Below are positions 35,833-44,074 of a DNA stretch of 64,000 nucleotides, piece by piece (positions within the stretch are counted from its first letter, which is position 1; every line of letters begins with the position of its first letter). Source of the stretch: a virus; IMG/VR virus record IMGVR_UViG_3300024348_000025, positions 1 to 64,000 of that record; one strand, 5' to 3'. Below the pieces are notes generated by a model that had not been told where the DNA came from, did not search any database, and was given only the letters and a program-made list of their open reading frames with translations. The translations under genes were made by a program, and so were the position numbers.

Positions 35833-36801
35833 ATGCTTAGACGAATGTCAACTGCCCAGATGATGAATATGAAGCCACCAACTTCTTCATCGTCATTCCC
35901 GAAGCTTGGAGAGATCCTTGTTAATCTGTCTGTTAGAGACAGTCCTAAAGTAGAGCGCAAGCTCCGTCTCGTTGGTGACCCTGTAGTTTTTCTTGAATAT
36001 CAAGACAAGGTCTATGTTCCAGGTCAGAAGGGCAAGACTCAGAAGCTACCTTTTCCTGATGCTGAAATCAATAAGTCTATGACCCGAATTGGTCATGATG
36101 ATCCTGATCAATGCCCTTGGAAGAAGATGGGTTATATCTCTTCACTTCAGTTTGCTCAAAATTGTCTTGAGCAGCAAGAAGATGGCACTTGGGTGCCTAA
36201 GGTCCTTAAGAAGGGCAAGTCTATTTTCCAGGAATTGGCAAAGTGGCAGAATGGTCGCCTTAAGGATATGGAAGACCTTGATGAAGATGAGCGCAATGCT
36301 TTCATTTTCCACCTTGGTACTCGTAATTCTTTCCCAGTTAGAATTACAGCAAATGCCACTGGTCAACCAGCTCCTAAGTCAGTTGAATATGAAGTAAATG
36401 TTTCGTCTGTTAAGACTATCAAGATTACAGACGAAATGCTTGAAATGCTTCGTAAGGCTGGAGAGCCATCTGCTGATGAACTTAAGACTGAGCGTTTTAA
36501 GTACGAAAAGGAAGCTAAGAGCGATCCATCTATGCCACCATGGGAAGACTACTTTGCATATGGCTACGATCTCTCAAAGATCTTCAAGCATACGCCAATT
36601 AGAACAGCTAATTCAAATGAATACTCACGTTCAGAGCCTGAGACCACTACATTTGTGGTTAAGCCTCCTAAGGTTGAGACTTTTGATGATGAAGATGTAG
36701 AAGAGCCAGTAAAGCCTGTTAAGAAGGCAGCTGCTCCTAAGCCAGCACCAGTCTTTGAAGAAGACGCTGATGCTGAAGATGACATCGACAGCTGGTCTTA
36801 A
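35833..36801 (+). CDS. Single-stranded DNA-binding protein (gp32-like organisation)
   Basis: This protein of about 322 residues has a basic start, a globular core and a Pro/Ala/Lys linker. The acidic tail ends DDIDSWS, the layout of SSBs whose acidic tips recruit partners. The core is not an obvious bacterial SSB OB-fold; functional assignment rests on tail, size and the position between DnaE and RecA. Codons are notably G/C-rich at third positions, as expected for an abundant protein. I chose ATG 35833 over TTG 35818 because a TTGGAGA site lies just upstream. It has its own terminator. Confidence 0.65.
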   Translation: MLRRMSTAQMMNMKPPTSSSSFPKLGEILVNLSVRDSPKVERKLRLVGDPVVFLEYQDKVYVPGQKGKTQKLPFPDAEINKSMTRIGHDDPDQCPWKKMGYISSLQFAQNCLEQQEDGTWVPKVLKKGKSIFQELAKWQNGRLKDMEDLDEDERNAFIFHLGTRNSFPVRITANATGQPAPKSVEYEVNVSSVKTIKITDEMLEMLRKAGEPSADELKTERFKYEKEAKSDPSMPPWEDYFAYGYDLSKIFKHTPIRTANSNEYSRSEPETTTFVVKPPKVETFDDEDVEEPVKPVKKAAAPKPAPVFEEDADAEDDIDSWS

Positions 36802-36808
36802 TTTAATC

Positions 36809-36840
36809 AATCAGGATGGCTCAGGCCATCCTGATTTTTA
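36809..36840 (+). terminator. Intrinsic terminator after SSB-like gene
   Basis: A 12-bp stem (AATCAGGATGGC/GCCATCCTGATT) with a TCAG loop is followed by a T-rich run. It separates the abundant SSB-like mRNA from recA. Confidence 0.85.
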
Positions 36841-36849
36841 AGGAATAAA

Positions 36850-38085
36850 ATGGCAAGAAAAAGCGAATCAGACAATTTAAATATGGTTTCTAATGAGCAC
36901 CAAAAGCTTTTAAAGCAAAAGCTCAAGTCATTAGGAATTGATGAAAAAGCCGTTACAAACGGAGAGCAAGAACCAGCTGAATTTATTTCTACTGGTGTTT
37001 TTGAGGTTGATGCCATCTTGGGTGAAGGTATGGGTATTCCTACTGGAACCTTGGTAGAGTTCTGCGGTGAATCTCAATCAGGAAAGACTTGGCTTGCTTA
37101 TAAGCTAATTGCTCAAGCCCAGGAAAAAGGAAAGCCTTGTGCTTTCTTTAACATTGAGAACAGCTATTATCCACCAAGAGCAATTTCTTGTGGAGTTGAC
37201 ATTTCCAAGTTGTTGCTTGTTGAAAATGTTGGCTCTGCTGAAAAGTATGGTGAGTTGATAAAGTTTTTTGTTGAGAGTGGAGAATATGGATTAATCGTAG
37301 TTGACTCCATTTCGGCAATGATTCCTCAGGATGAACTTGCTAAAACTCTTGAACAAGTTCAGACAATTGGTCTTCATGCAAGATTTGTCAAAAGGTTAGC
37401 TAAAGATCTAACTGCAAAAACAGCATCAACTGGAACAATTGTTGTTTTAATCAACCAACTTTATATGGGTGCTGGAGCTATGCCTGGAACAATGGCAAAG
37501 ACAGCTACAGGTGGTAATGCAATGAATTACTTTACCCATATGAGGCTGTGGATTAACAAAATTAATGGTGCAGCTGGCCAAGTAACCAAAAAGGATGCTG
37601 AAGGCAAAGATGTTATCATTGGTGGTAAATCCAAAGTTGTTGTTATGAAAACTCGATATGGACAGCCTGGCCAAATAGGTGAGTTCAAAATTATGTTTAC
37701 TAATGATGAAACAACAAATCTAGTAGACGAGTTTTTATTCAAGGCTAAGGCTAAGGGTTTTGAATACATTAAAGAGATTCGAAAGAAGTTCAGCTATGTC
37801 TGCCCTAACACTGGTGAAGTATTAGAAACTAAAGATCCATATGAGTTTTGTAAACTTCTTCAAAAACAACCAGCTCCTGAAAAGAGAACTCGTGGAGACA
37901 ATTCAGCCACAGCTTTTGAATACATCTGTGGAAGAATTAAAGTAATTGGCAAGCCTCTTGCAGATCTAACGGCTGCAATTATTAAAGGCCCACCAGCAGA
38001 TGAATCTGATCCTGATCTTTTTGAAGATGATGATGACGATGATGATGTTGGACTAAGTTTAGAAGATATTGCAAAGCTAGTTTAA
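36850..38085 (+). CDS. recA: RecA-family recombinase
   Basis: This 411-residue protein has the RecA core: Walker A GESQSGKT (73-80), Walker B LIVVDSIS, and an L2-side pattern around TGGNAMNYF. Walker A differs from the bacterial GPESSGKT. The C-terminus is a poly-Asp tail as in many RecA proteins. It would drive strand exchange with the Mre11/Rad50, RecJ and RusA-like enzymes of the same phage. RBS TAAGGA precedes the ATG. Confidence 0.92.
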   Translation: MARKSESDNLNMVSNEHQKLLKQKLKSLGIDEKAVTNGEQEPAEFISTGVFEVDAILGEGMGIPTGTLVEFCGESQSGKTWLAYKLIAQAQEKGKPCAFFNIENSYYPPRAISCGVDISKLLLVENVGSAEKYGELIKFFVESGEYGLIVVDSISAMIPQDELAKTLEQVQTIGLHARFVKRLAKDLTAKTASTGTIVVLINQLYMGAGAMPGTMAKTATGGNAMNYFTHMRLWINKINGAAGQVTKKDAEGKDVIIGGKSKVVVMKTRYGQPGQIGEFKIMFTNDETTNLVDEFLFKAKAKGFEYIKEIRKKFSYVCPNTGEVLETKDPYEFCKLLQKQPAPEKRTRGDNSATAFEYICGRIKVIGKPLADLTAAIIKGPPADESDPDLFEDDDDDDDVGLSLEDIAKLV

Positions 38086-38087
38086 TA

Positions 38088-38120
38088 AAAGAGGTGTAGA
38101 GAAATCTGCACCTTCTTTTT
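38088..38120 (+). terminator. Intrinsic terminator after recA
   Basis: AAAAGAGGTGTAGA pairs with TCTGCACCTTCTTTT around a GAAA loop and ends in a T-run, immediately before an extended -10 box for the next gene. Confidence 0.75.
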
Positions 38121-38124
38121 TGAA

Positions 38125-38133
38125 TGGTAGAAT
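38125..38133 (+). promoter_or_regulatory. Extended -10 promoter for the primase core gene
   Basis: TGG-TAGAAT (38125-38133) lies directly after a terminator and five bases before ATG 38139, so the transcript would begin at or next to the start codon. No Shine-Dalgarno is visible. Confidence 0.5.
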
Positions 38134-38138
38134 TAACT

Positions 38139-38903
38139 ATGGAAGATTTATCTAGATCTACTAATTTTGATCAATTTGCAAGAGAATTGACTGAAAATGA
38201 AACTGTTAAAAAATATATTAAATCTAGAAACCTTAATCTCTGTCATTTAGAAACTAATGATTTGGGTTTTTGCCCTCCATATTCTAGATATGTTTTTCCA
38301 TTGCTCAGAGGCAGATTAATTGTCCCTATAAGAGATGTTCATGGAAGATTGATAGCTTTAGCAGGGAGGCAATTACCTGATTATATTGAACTAACTATAA
38401 AATCTTTCTGGGACACTTACAGCTACGAACCTTCAAAAGCAGATGATAGGATTTCTAAATGGATGAAAGGTAAGTGGATAAATGAACCCTACCAAAAATC
38501 TAAGCATTTATTCAATTTAGATAAAGCAAAAGAATATATCCGTGAAAGTAATTTTGTTTATATTGTTGAGGGTTATTTTGATGTTTTGGTTCTTAGACAA
38601 AATGGCATAAATAATGTTGTTGCCTTATGTGGAACAGCTTTATCTGATTTTCATTTAGCTTTACTTTATAGATACTGCAACAGAATTGTTTTGTTATTAG
38701 ATGGAGATATAGCTGGTAAATTAGCCACTGACAAGATATTTCAAAAACTTTCAGAAAACAATTTTATTGGGAAGAGTTTATATCTACCTGAAAAGTGTGA
38801 CCCTGATGATTTTGTGATAGAATACGGCCCAGAAAATCTAATAAATGCCACCAAAGAATTGCTTAGCAGTGATTCACCTTATTTGAATATATTAGCGAGT
38901 TAA
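38139..38903 (+). CDS. Primase catalytic core protein (DnaG TOPRIM part)
   Basis: This protein of about 254 residues begins in the DnaG RNA-polymerase domain (RLIVPIRDVHGRLIALAGR, 59-77) and has the TOPRIM residues: VEGYFD with E144 and LLLDGD with D188/D190. No zinc finger is present; that part is the 29920 gene. The C-terminal helicase-binding domain of DnaG is also missing. ATG 38124 is in frame, but would start upstream of the -10 box; I prefer 38139. Confidence 0.85.
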   Translation: MEDLSRSTNFDQFARELTENETVKKYIKSRNLNLCHLETNDLGFCPPYSRYVFPLLRGRLIVPIRDVHGRLIALAGRQLPDYIELTIKSFWDTYSYEPSKADDRISKWMKGKWINEPYQKSKHLFNLDKAKEYIRESNFVYIVEGYFDVLVLRQNGINNVVALCGTALSDFHLALLYRYCNRIVLLLDGDIAGKLATDKIFQKLSENNFIGKSLYLPEKCDPDDFVIEYGPENLINATKELLSSDSPYLNILAS

Positions 38904-38904
38904 A

Positions 38905-40704
38905 ATGCAAGAATTTGAAAATGTTTGGAAGTTAAAAAAGTTTGATAGACAAGTCTCAGCTCAATTGGCAGAAGACTTATCAATAGCCACACCTATATCT
39001 AATATTCTTGCTGGTAGAGGCTTGAAAGATGTAAAAGAAGTTGAGAAGTTTTGTAAGACTGATATAAGTGCTTTACGAAACCCATTCTTACTCCCTGATA
39101 TTCGACCAGTTTTAGCACGTTTGAATAAAGCTATAGATAACAATGAGAAGATATTTGTCTGGGGAGATTATGATGTTGACGGAATTACTGCAACATCAGT
39201 GGTAGTTACTGCTCTTCGCAAAATGAAAGCTAATCTTGTATACAAAGTCCCTCACAGAATGGAAGACGGTTATGACATCAAAGTACATTCTGTTGATGAA
39301 GCAATAAAGGCAGAAGCACAATTATTATTTTCTGTTGACTGTGGGATTGTTGCTTTCGAAACTGCTGAATATGCTAAAACATGTGGACTAGATTTGATTA
39401 TTACAGATCACCACCACCCTTCAGAAGATGGCAAAATTCCTGATTGTATTGGTGTGGTAAATCCTAATAGAGATGATCCAAATTACCCAGGACATTTATT
39501 TACCAATGATTCCAATAAAGATTTTGTAAGATATCCTTTTGATGCTCTTGCTGGTGTTGGAATTGCGTTTAAAGTCATGTTAGCTCTAGCAAAAGAACGT
39601 GGTTATGATGTTAGAGAGATGATTGATGAATTGGTTGAATATGTAGCTTTAGGAACTGTTGCTGACGTTGCTCCTATGCTTGATGAAAATAAGGCTATGG
39701 TTGCTTACGGATGTCAAAGGCTATCCAACACATCGAAACCTGGCATCCAACAGTTACTAAAAATTGCTGGTGTAAAAGAAGTTGATACGTTCAGCATTGG
39801 TTTTCAGTTAGGCCCAAGAATTAATGCTATTGGACGTTTAGCTGATGCAGGAACAGCTTTAGATCTCTTATTAGAAACCAGTCAAACAAGAGCAGAAAAG
39901 CTGGCAAAAGAGCTCGATAATGCAAATAGAAAAAGACAATTAGAGCAAGAAAAAGCTGTCGAAGATGCTATTGCTTATGTAGAACAAAACTTTGATCTGC
40001 CTAACACTTATATCCTTGTTGTTGGTCAAAAAGAATGGCACCCAGGATTGATAGGTTTGATCGCTGGTAAGTTGGTTGAAAAGTTTAATAAGCCAACTCT
40101 TGTATGTTCATTTAAAGATGATGGATATGCTAAAGGTTCTTGTAGATCATTAAGAGATTTCAATATTTTGAATGCTTTAAAGTCTGAGAAGGCTTGGGCA
40201 TTATTCAAGAAGAGATCAGATGGTTCTACTGTATGTGGTGGTCATGCTTTTGCTGCTGGTTTTGAACTTGCAATTGATAATATCCCTGCAATGAGAGAAG
40301 CTTTAAATGAATATGCTTCAGACATTATTGGACAGTTATCAGAAGTAAAAGTCATTGATTTTGATTCAAGAATAGAACCTGGTGATATTAATGAGAAGGT
40401 TTTTGGTCAATTAACTAGGCTCTCACCATTTGGATCAGGAAATGAAACTCCAATTTTTGTCTGTACTAAACTCAAAATTGTAGAAGCTAAAACTCTGACA
40501 AGTGGCAAACATCTTAAATTAAAAGTTTCTGATCCAGACTCAAAACAATGGATCAATGTAAATGCTTGGAGAAAAGGCTATTTAGCTGAACATTTAAAAG
40601 AAGGATCCTTGATTGATTTAGCATTCACTATGTCAATTGATGATTGGCAAGGTAGAAAGAGTTTGACGTTGACAACTGTTGATATTAAACCTCATGTAAA
40701 ATAA
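38905..40704 (+). CDS. recJ: Single-strand exonuclease RecJ
   Basis: This 599-residue DHH-family enzyme is close to bacterial RecJ in length. Motifs: DYDVDG (88-93), VDCG (144-147), TDHHHP with D168-H169-H170, and a DHHA1 motif GGHAFAAGF near residue 445. An OB-like C-terminus follows. RecJ degrades 5'-ended single strands for recombination and repair. The start follows the primase-core stop by one base. Confidence 0.93.
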   Translation: MQEFENVWKLKKFDRQVSAQLAEDLSIATPISNILAGRGLKDVKEVEKFCKTDISALRNPFLLPDIRPVLARLNKAIDNNEKIFVWGDYDVDGITATSVVVTALRKMKANLVYKVPHRMEDGYDIKVHSVDEAIKAEAQLLFSVDCGIVAFETAEYAKTCGLDLIITDHHHPSEDGKIPDCIGVVNPNRDDPNYPGHLFTNDSNKDFVRYPFDALAGVGIAFKVMLALAKERGYDVREMIDELVEYVALGTVADVAPMLDENKAMVAYGCQRLSNTSKPGIQQLLKIAGVKEVDTFSIGFQLGPRINAIGRLADAGTALDLLLETSQTRAEKLAKELDNANRKRQLEQEKAVEDAIAYVEQNFDLPNTYILVVGQKEWHPGLIGLIAGKLVEKFNKPTLVCSFKDDGYAKGSCRSLRDFNILNALKSEKAWALFKKRSDGSTVCGGHAFAAGFELAIDNIPAMREALNEYASDIIGQLSEVKVIDFDSRIEPGDINEKVFGQLTRLSPFGSGNETPIFVCTKLKIVEAKTLTSGKHLKLKVSDPDSKQWINVNAWRKGYLAEHLKEGSLIDLAFTMSIDDWQGRKSLTLTTVDIKPHVK

Positions 40705-40710
40705 ATTATA

Positions 40711-40739
40711 TTTACATTCTAATTGTTGCAAACTATAAT
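40711..40739 (+). promoter_or_regulatory. Sigma70-type promoter
   Basis: TTTACA (40711-40716), 17 bases, TATAAT (40734-40739). The predicted start (about 40746) falls in the left arm of a strong hairpin. Confidence 0.75.
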
Positions 40740-40741
40740 AT

Positions 40742-40769
40742 AGCCACATTAAGTTTATTTAATGTGGCT
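40742..40769 (+). promoter_or_regulatory. 5' leader hairpin without T-run
   Basis: AGCCACATTAA and TTAATGTGGCT form an 11-bp stem around a GTTTAT loop right after the promoter. There is no T-run, so it is not a standard terminator. An AGG ribosome site and ATG 40782 follow. It may protect the mRNA 5' end or bind a regulator. Confidence 0.6.
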
Positions 40770-40781
40770 TATAGGTCTATT

Positions 40782-41771
40782 ATGCAAGAAACTGAAGTTC
40801 AACCAAACAAGAATGTAAAGAGTTATACAGGTCATCAAGAAAAGCTAGAATTTGCTATTCTTAATTATCAAAAAGCTTTAGCAAGTGGCAATGTAAGAAT
40901 TATAGATAATGCTTACAAGAAAGTTATAAAGCTGTATCCCCCAATGATGCACTTGCAAGAATGGTACACCCAATACCATTATTTATATGATGCATTGGAA
41001 GATTTTCAACAAGATTATATAAGAATATTTTGTAATGTTTTATCAGCATGGAAACCTAGAAATGCCAGAAAAATATCTAGATACGATGGCACAGGCGAGT
41101 TTAAGAATTATTTTATTGGAGCATTACAGCACAATTATATTAATTTAGTAAAAGCTGACAATGCTGGTAAGCGCAACCCTTCATGTAAATGCCCTATATG
41201 TGAAAAATGGGTCAATCCTCTATCAACACATTTGAGAAGTAGTCATATCGATTTACTATGGTCTCAATTGAAAATTAATGGACACAATATAGAAACTCTA
41301 ACAAATTGTCCACTCTGTAAATCTCACAAACTACCCAGACAATATAATTGTTTAATTAACCCAGAGGAAATATGTTTCGGTGCGGGAGATTGCGCTGAAT
41401 GTAAACGTGTAGGGATTAATAATGCAATTAGAAAGCATATGTTGTCTAAGCACTCTACACTTCTATTTCAAAGATTCAATGAAACTTATCCAGGGTACCA
41501 AACAGTATCTCCAAGAGCTTTAAGTATTTACACTGGTGAAGACGAAGATGGAGACGAAGGCTGTTATTATGATAAAGTTCAAGAAAGAAATAATTTAAAT
41601 AATTTAATGTCCATGGATCTTAATGAAATTGAAAATAAAATCCTTTCAAACATATTAAATGGATCTACTAGTTTAAAATTTGATGCAGCTTTGTATAATT
41701 GTTCTATCGAAGAGTTTAATGATGCAATTGATGGTTTAAAAGATAAAATGTCACTTGCTGGATTGGAATAA
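40782..41771 (+). CDS. Sigma-like protein with inserted zinc fingers
   Basis: This protein of about 329 residues has a sigma region-2-like part in residues ~45-125 (DFQQDYIRIFCNVLSAW … FKNYFIGALQHNYINLV). Two zinc-finger-like modules follow: C137/C140 with H150/H155, then C176/C179 and C204/C207 with H219/H224. The last ~45 residues resemble a region-4 helix-turn-helix with ENKILSNIL and IEEFNDAI. I see this as a phage transcription factor built on a sigma frame. The sigma resemblance is pattern-based and moderate; the Cys/His pairs are clear. It has its own promoter and leader hairpin. Confidence 0.5.
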   Translation: MQETEVQPNKNVKSYTGHQEKLEFAILNYQKALASGNVRIIDNAYKKVIKLYPPMMHLQEWYTQYHYLYDALEDFQQDYIRIFCNVLSAWKPRNARKISRYDGTGEFKNYFIGALQHNYINLVKADNAGKRNPSCKCPICEKWVNPLSTHLRSSHIDLLWSQLKINGHNIETLTNCPLCKSHKLPRQYNCLINPEEICFGAGDCAECKRVGINNAIRKHMLSKHSTLLFQRFNETYPGYQTVSPRALSIYTGEDEDGDEGCYYDKVQERNNLNNLMSMDLNEIENKILSNILNGSTSLKFDAALYNCSIEEFNDAIDGLKDKMSLAGLE

Positions 41772-41785
41772 TCAAAGGAATTAAA

Positions 41786-42160
41786 ATGGAAGATTTTTCA
41801 AAAGTTGAAGACGCAGAAGTAAAGAAAGTAGGTTTTAATGACGCTAGGACTTTACGTGCAAGGGGAGGAGATGCAAATGACCCTGATCCCCGCAAGCGTC
41901 CTACAGATCCAGTAGGCCTTTCTAGAAGTATTTTGCATGTTCTTAAAGAGAATGAATATGTTAGAGTGTTGTCAGTAGGCCCGACAGCTTTAAACGCTGT
42001 TATGAGTGCTTTTAGACTAGCTTCAAGAGAAGTTGAAAGTTTGACAAATGGTTCTGTTTTAGTTTGCCGTCAATCAGAATATACTGCTGAAATTGGTGGT
42101 AAAAAAGCAAAAGGTATTTCCACAAGAATATTTGCAATCAACATCAAATTTGCGCTATAA
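41786..42160 (+). CDS. SpoVS-domain (Alba-like) protein
   Basis: Residues ~45-124 of this 124-residue protein match the stage V sporulation protein S family: LSRSILHVLKE, VLSVGPTALNAVMSAFRLA, and the final strand TRIFAINIKFAL. SpoVS has an Alba-like fold and is linked to nucleic-acid binding and developmental control in spore formers and other bacteria. The N-terminal 40 residues are an added charged extension. RBS AAGGAA precedes the ATG. Confidence 0.75.
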   Translation: MEDFSKVEDAEVKKVGFNDARTLRARGGDANDPDPRKRPTDPVGLSRSILHVLKENEYVRVLSVGPTALNAVMSAFRLASREVESLTNGSVLVCRQSEYTAEIGGKKAKGISTRIFAINIKFAL

Positions 42161-42161
42161 T
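42132..42161 (+). promoter_or_regulatory. Sigma70-type promoter
   Basis: TTGCAA (42132-42137), 18 bases, TATAAT (42156-42161), overlapping the end of the SpoVS gene. It drives the deaminase gene. Confidence 0.65.
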
Positions 42162-42183
42162 CAAACATAGAACGACTCTGTAG

Positions 42184-42199
42184 TTTAAGTTAACTTAAA
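42184..42199. promoter_or_regulatory. Perfect 16-bp palindrome in leader
   Basis: TTTAAGTTAACTTAAA is fully self-complementary, about 16 bases after the predicted start and 6 bases before the deaminase ATG. It covers the place where a Shine-Dalgarno would be, and none is seen. Confidence 0.6.
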
Positions 42200-42205
42200 T
42201 TACAA

Positions 42206-42673
42206 ATGAATAATATGGAAGAATTAGCAGTAAAAAGAGCCCTAAGATTAATGTCCCAGGAATGGAAACAGGATAAATCTAGGGCTTCTTTTCATTATGC
42301 GTTTGCAATTAAAAAATCTAAAGTTGTTGCAATTGGTAAAAATAATATTTCTGATGGATCTAGAACAGCATTACAAATTGGGAGATCTTTAAATATAGCA
42401 AAATGGAAAGAATACCCATATATTCATGCTGAGTGTGATGCTATATATCAGATTAAAGATAAATACCCGCAAGCAGATATAGAAATTATTAGCGTAAGAA
42501 TTAACAGAAATGGTGAGTTTAGATTAGCAAAACCATGTCCTCATTGCCAAAAGGTGTTGGATATTTTAGGGTATTATAACGTCTGGTGGTCAATTACTTG
42601 TGATGATGGAAGTAATAAACTTACTCTCTCAAATGACAAAGAAAGTATTAATTATAAGTATGCAAAGCTCTGA
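42206..42673 (+). CDS. Zinc-dependent deaminase (cytidine/dCMP deaminase superfamily)
   Basis: This 155-residue protein has HAE (H74, E76) and PCPHC (C111, C114), the zinc and proton-shuttle set of the superfamily. It may act on free dCMP/cytidine to feed dUMP, which fits the neighbouring ribonucleotide reductase and dUTPase. It could instead act on nucleic acid, as AID/APOBEC-like relatives do. The sequence between motifs is too divergent for me to decide. Control appears to involve the leader palindrome. Overlap with the next gene is 14 bases. Confidence 0.75.
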   Translation: MNNMEELAVKRALRLMSQEWKQDKSRASFHYAFAIKKSKVVAIGKNNISDGSRTALQIGRSLNIAKWKEYPYIHAECDAIYQIKDKYPQADIEIISVRINRNGEFRLAKPCPHCQKVLDILGYYNVWWSITCDDGSNKLTLSNDKESINYKYAKL

Positions 42674-43085
42674 TTGGAAGAAAAAGAAAAGGCAATTTTT
42701 AGAAGATTATTTTGCCACAGATGATATTTCTACGAGTGATTTTTTTAAGGTTGACAGTAATGAAAACCAGAATAAAAAATATGCTGCTGGCACTCCGTGG
42801 ACAACGTTGATCAGGGATTCATCACTGGTGAATTCTCGTGTTTTCGTGCGTGACAATTATCATAATCATGATATATTTAGCACAGATAATGATCAAGGTA
42901 ACGCCATACTCAGTTGTGCCGTTAAGAAAGCTACATACATGATAAGTGAAGAAACCGAAAGGGATTATCACGAGATTTATGAAGCAATTAAAAACTATTT
43001 TTCTGATAATGGAATGAGCGGAAAAGAAATAAAAGCTATTATCAAATTATTAAGAGACTTAGATCACGAAGAACTATTTAATTAA
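42660..43085 (+). CDS. Hypothetical protein
   Basis: This protein of about 141 residues has a basic start, a polar centre and a helical C-terminus (YEAIKNYF … KEIKAIIKLLRDLD). Not recognised. ATG 42660 overlaps the deaminase stop by 14 bases; no good Shine-Dalgarno is seen, so translation is probably coupled. The ribonucleotide reductase small subunit follows. Confidence 0.6.
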   Translation: MQSSDWKKKKRQFLEDYFATDDISTSDFFKVDSNENQNKKYAAGTPWTTLIRDSSLVNSRVFVRDNYHNHDIFSTDNDQGNAILSCAVKKATYMISEETERDYHEIYEAIKNYFSDNGMSGKEIKAIIKLLRDLDHEELFN

Positions 43086-43100
43086 GAGAGTAAGACAAAA

Positions 43101-44063
43101 ATGGAAAAGATTTTAGAAGAGAATAAGAATAGGTTTGTTTTGTTTCCACTTCAGTACCATGATATCTGGGAGTTTTATAAGAAGTCCCAAGCATCATTTT
43201 GGACTGCTGAAGAAATTGATTTATCCTCAGACTTGGCAGACTGGGAGAAGCTCAATGCAGGAGAACAACACTTTGTAAAGCATGTACTAGCATTCTTTGC
43301 TGCATCTGATGGAATTGTAAATGAAAACCTTGCAGAAAACTTTGTCTCTGAAGTTCAATATACAGAAGCGAAGTTTTTCTATGGATTCCAAATTATGATG
43401 GAGAATATCCATTCAGAAACTTATTCTTTGCTTATTGATACATACATTAAAGACAAGGATGAACAAAATCATCTTTTTAATGCAATTGATACTGTTCCAG
43501 CCGTTCAAAAGAAAGCTGAATGGGCTCTTAAGTGGATCAGCTCTGAATCATTTGTTGAGCGTCTAATTGCTTTTGCTGCTGTTGAGGGCATTTTCTTCTC
43601 TGGATCTTTCTGTTCAATTTTCTGGTTAAAGAAGCGTGGTTTAATGCCAGGTTTATCCTTCTCCAATGAGTTGATTTCTCGTGATGAGGGATTGCATACA
43701 GATTTTGCAGTTCATCTTTATAATCATCACATTGAGAACAAACTTTCTCGTGAGCGTTTGATTGAAATTATTGATTCTGCTCTTACAATTGAAAAAGAAT
43801 TTATTACTGAAGCTTTGCCTGTATCTTTAATTGGAATGAATTCTGATTTGATGAAACAATATTTAGAGTATGTTTCTGACCGCCTTTTGATTGACTTGGG
43901 CGTAGGAAAAATCTATAATTCTGAAAACCCATTTGATTTCATGAAGAATATTGCAATGGAAAACAAAACAAACTTCTTTGAGAAGCGTGTTGGTGAATAT
44001 TCAAAGCAAGGTGTAGGCACAAAGCCAGACACAATTCAATTCTCCACTGAAGAAGATTTTTAA
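43101..44063 (+). CDS. nrdB: Ribonucleotide reductase class Ia, small subunit
   Basis: This 320-residue R2 protein retains the iron and radical residues: D70, E101, H104, radical Tyr Y108 ([10 protein letters not shown]), E162, E196 and H199. The run [19 protein letters not shown] and the C-terminal EEDF are closer to the eukaryotic/viral type than to E. coli NrdB. It makes the tyrosyl radical used by the large subunit next door. RBS GAGAG precedes the ATG. Confidence 0.95.
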   Translation: MEKILEENKNRFVLFPLQYHDIWEFYKKSQASFWTAEEIDLSSDLADWEKLNAGEQHFVKHVLAFFAASDGIVNENLAENFVSEVQYTEAKFFYGFQIMMENIHSETYSLLIDTYIKDKDEQNHLFNAIDTVPAVQKKAEWALKWISSESFVERLIAFAAVEGIFFSGSFCSIFWLKKRGLMPGLSFSNELISRDEGLHTDFAVHLYNHHIENKLSRERLIEIIDSALTIEKEFITEALPVSLIGMNSDLMKQYLEYVSDRLLIDLGVGKIYNSENPFDFMKNIAMENKTNFFEKRVGEYSKQGVGTKPDTIQFSTEEDF

Positions 44064-44074
44064 GGTAAGCAAAT

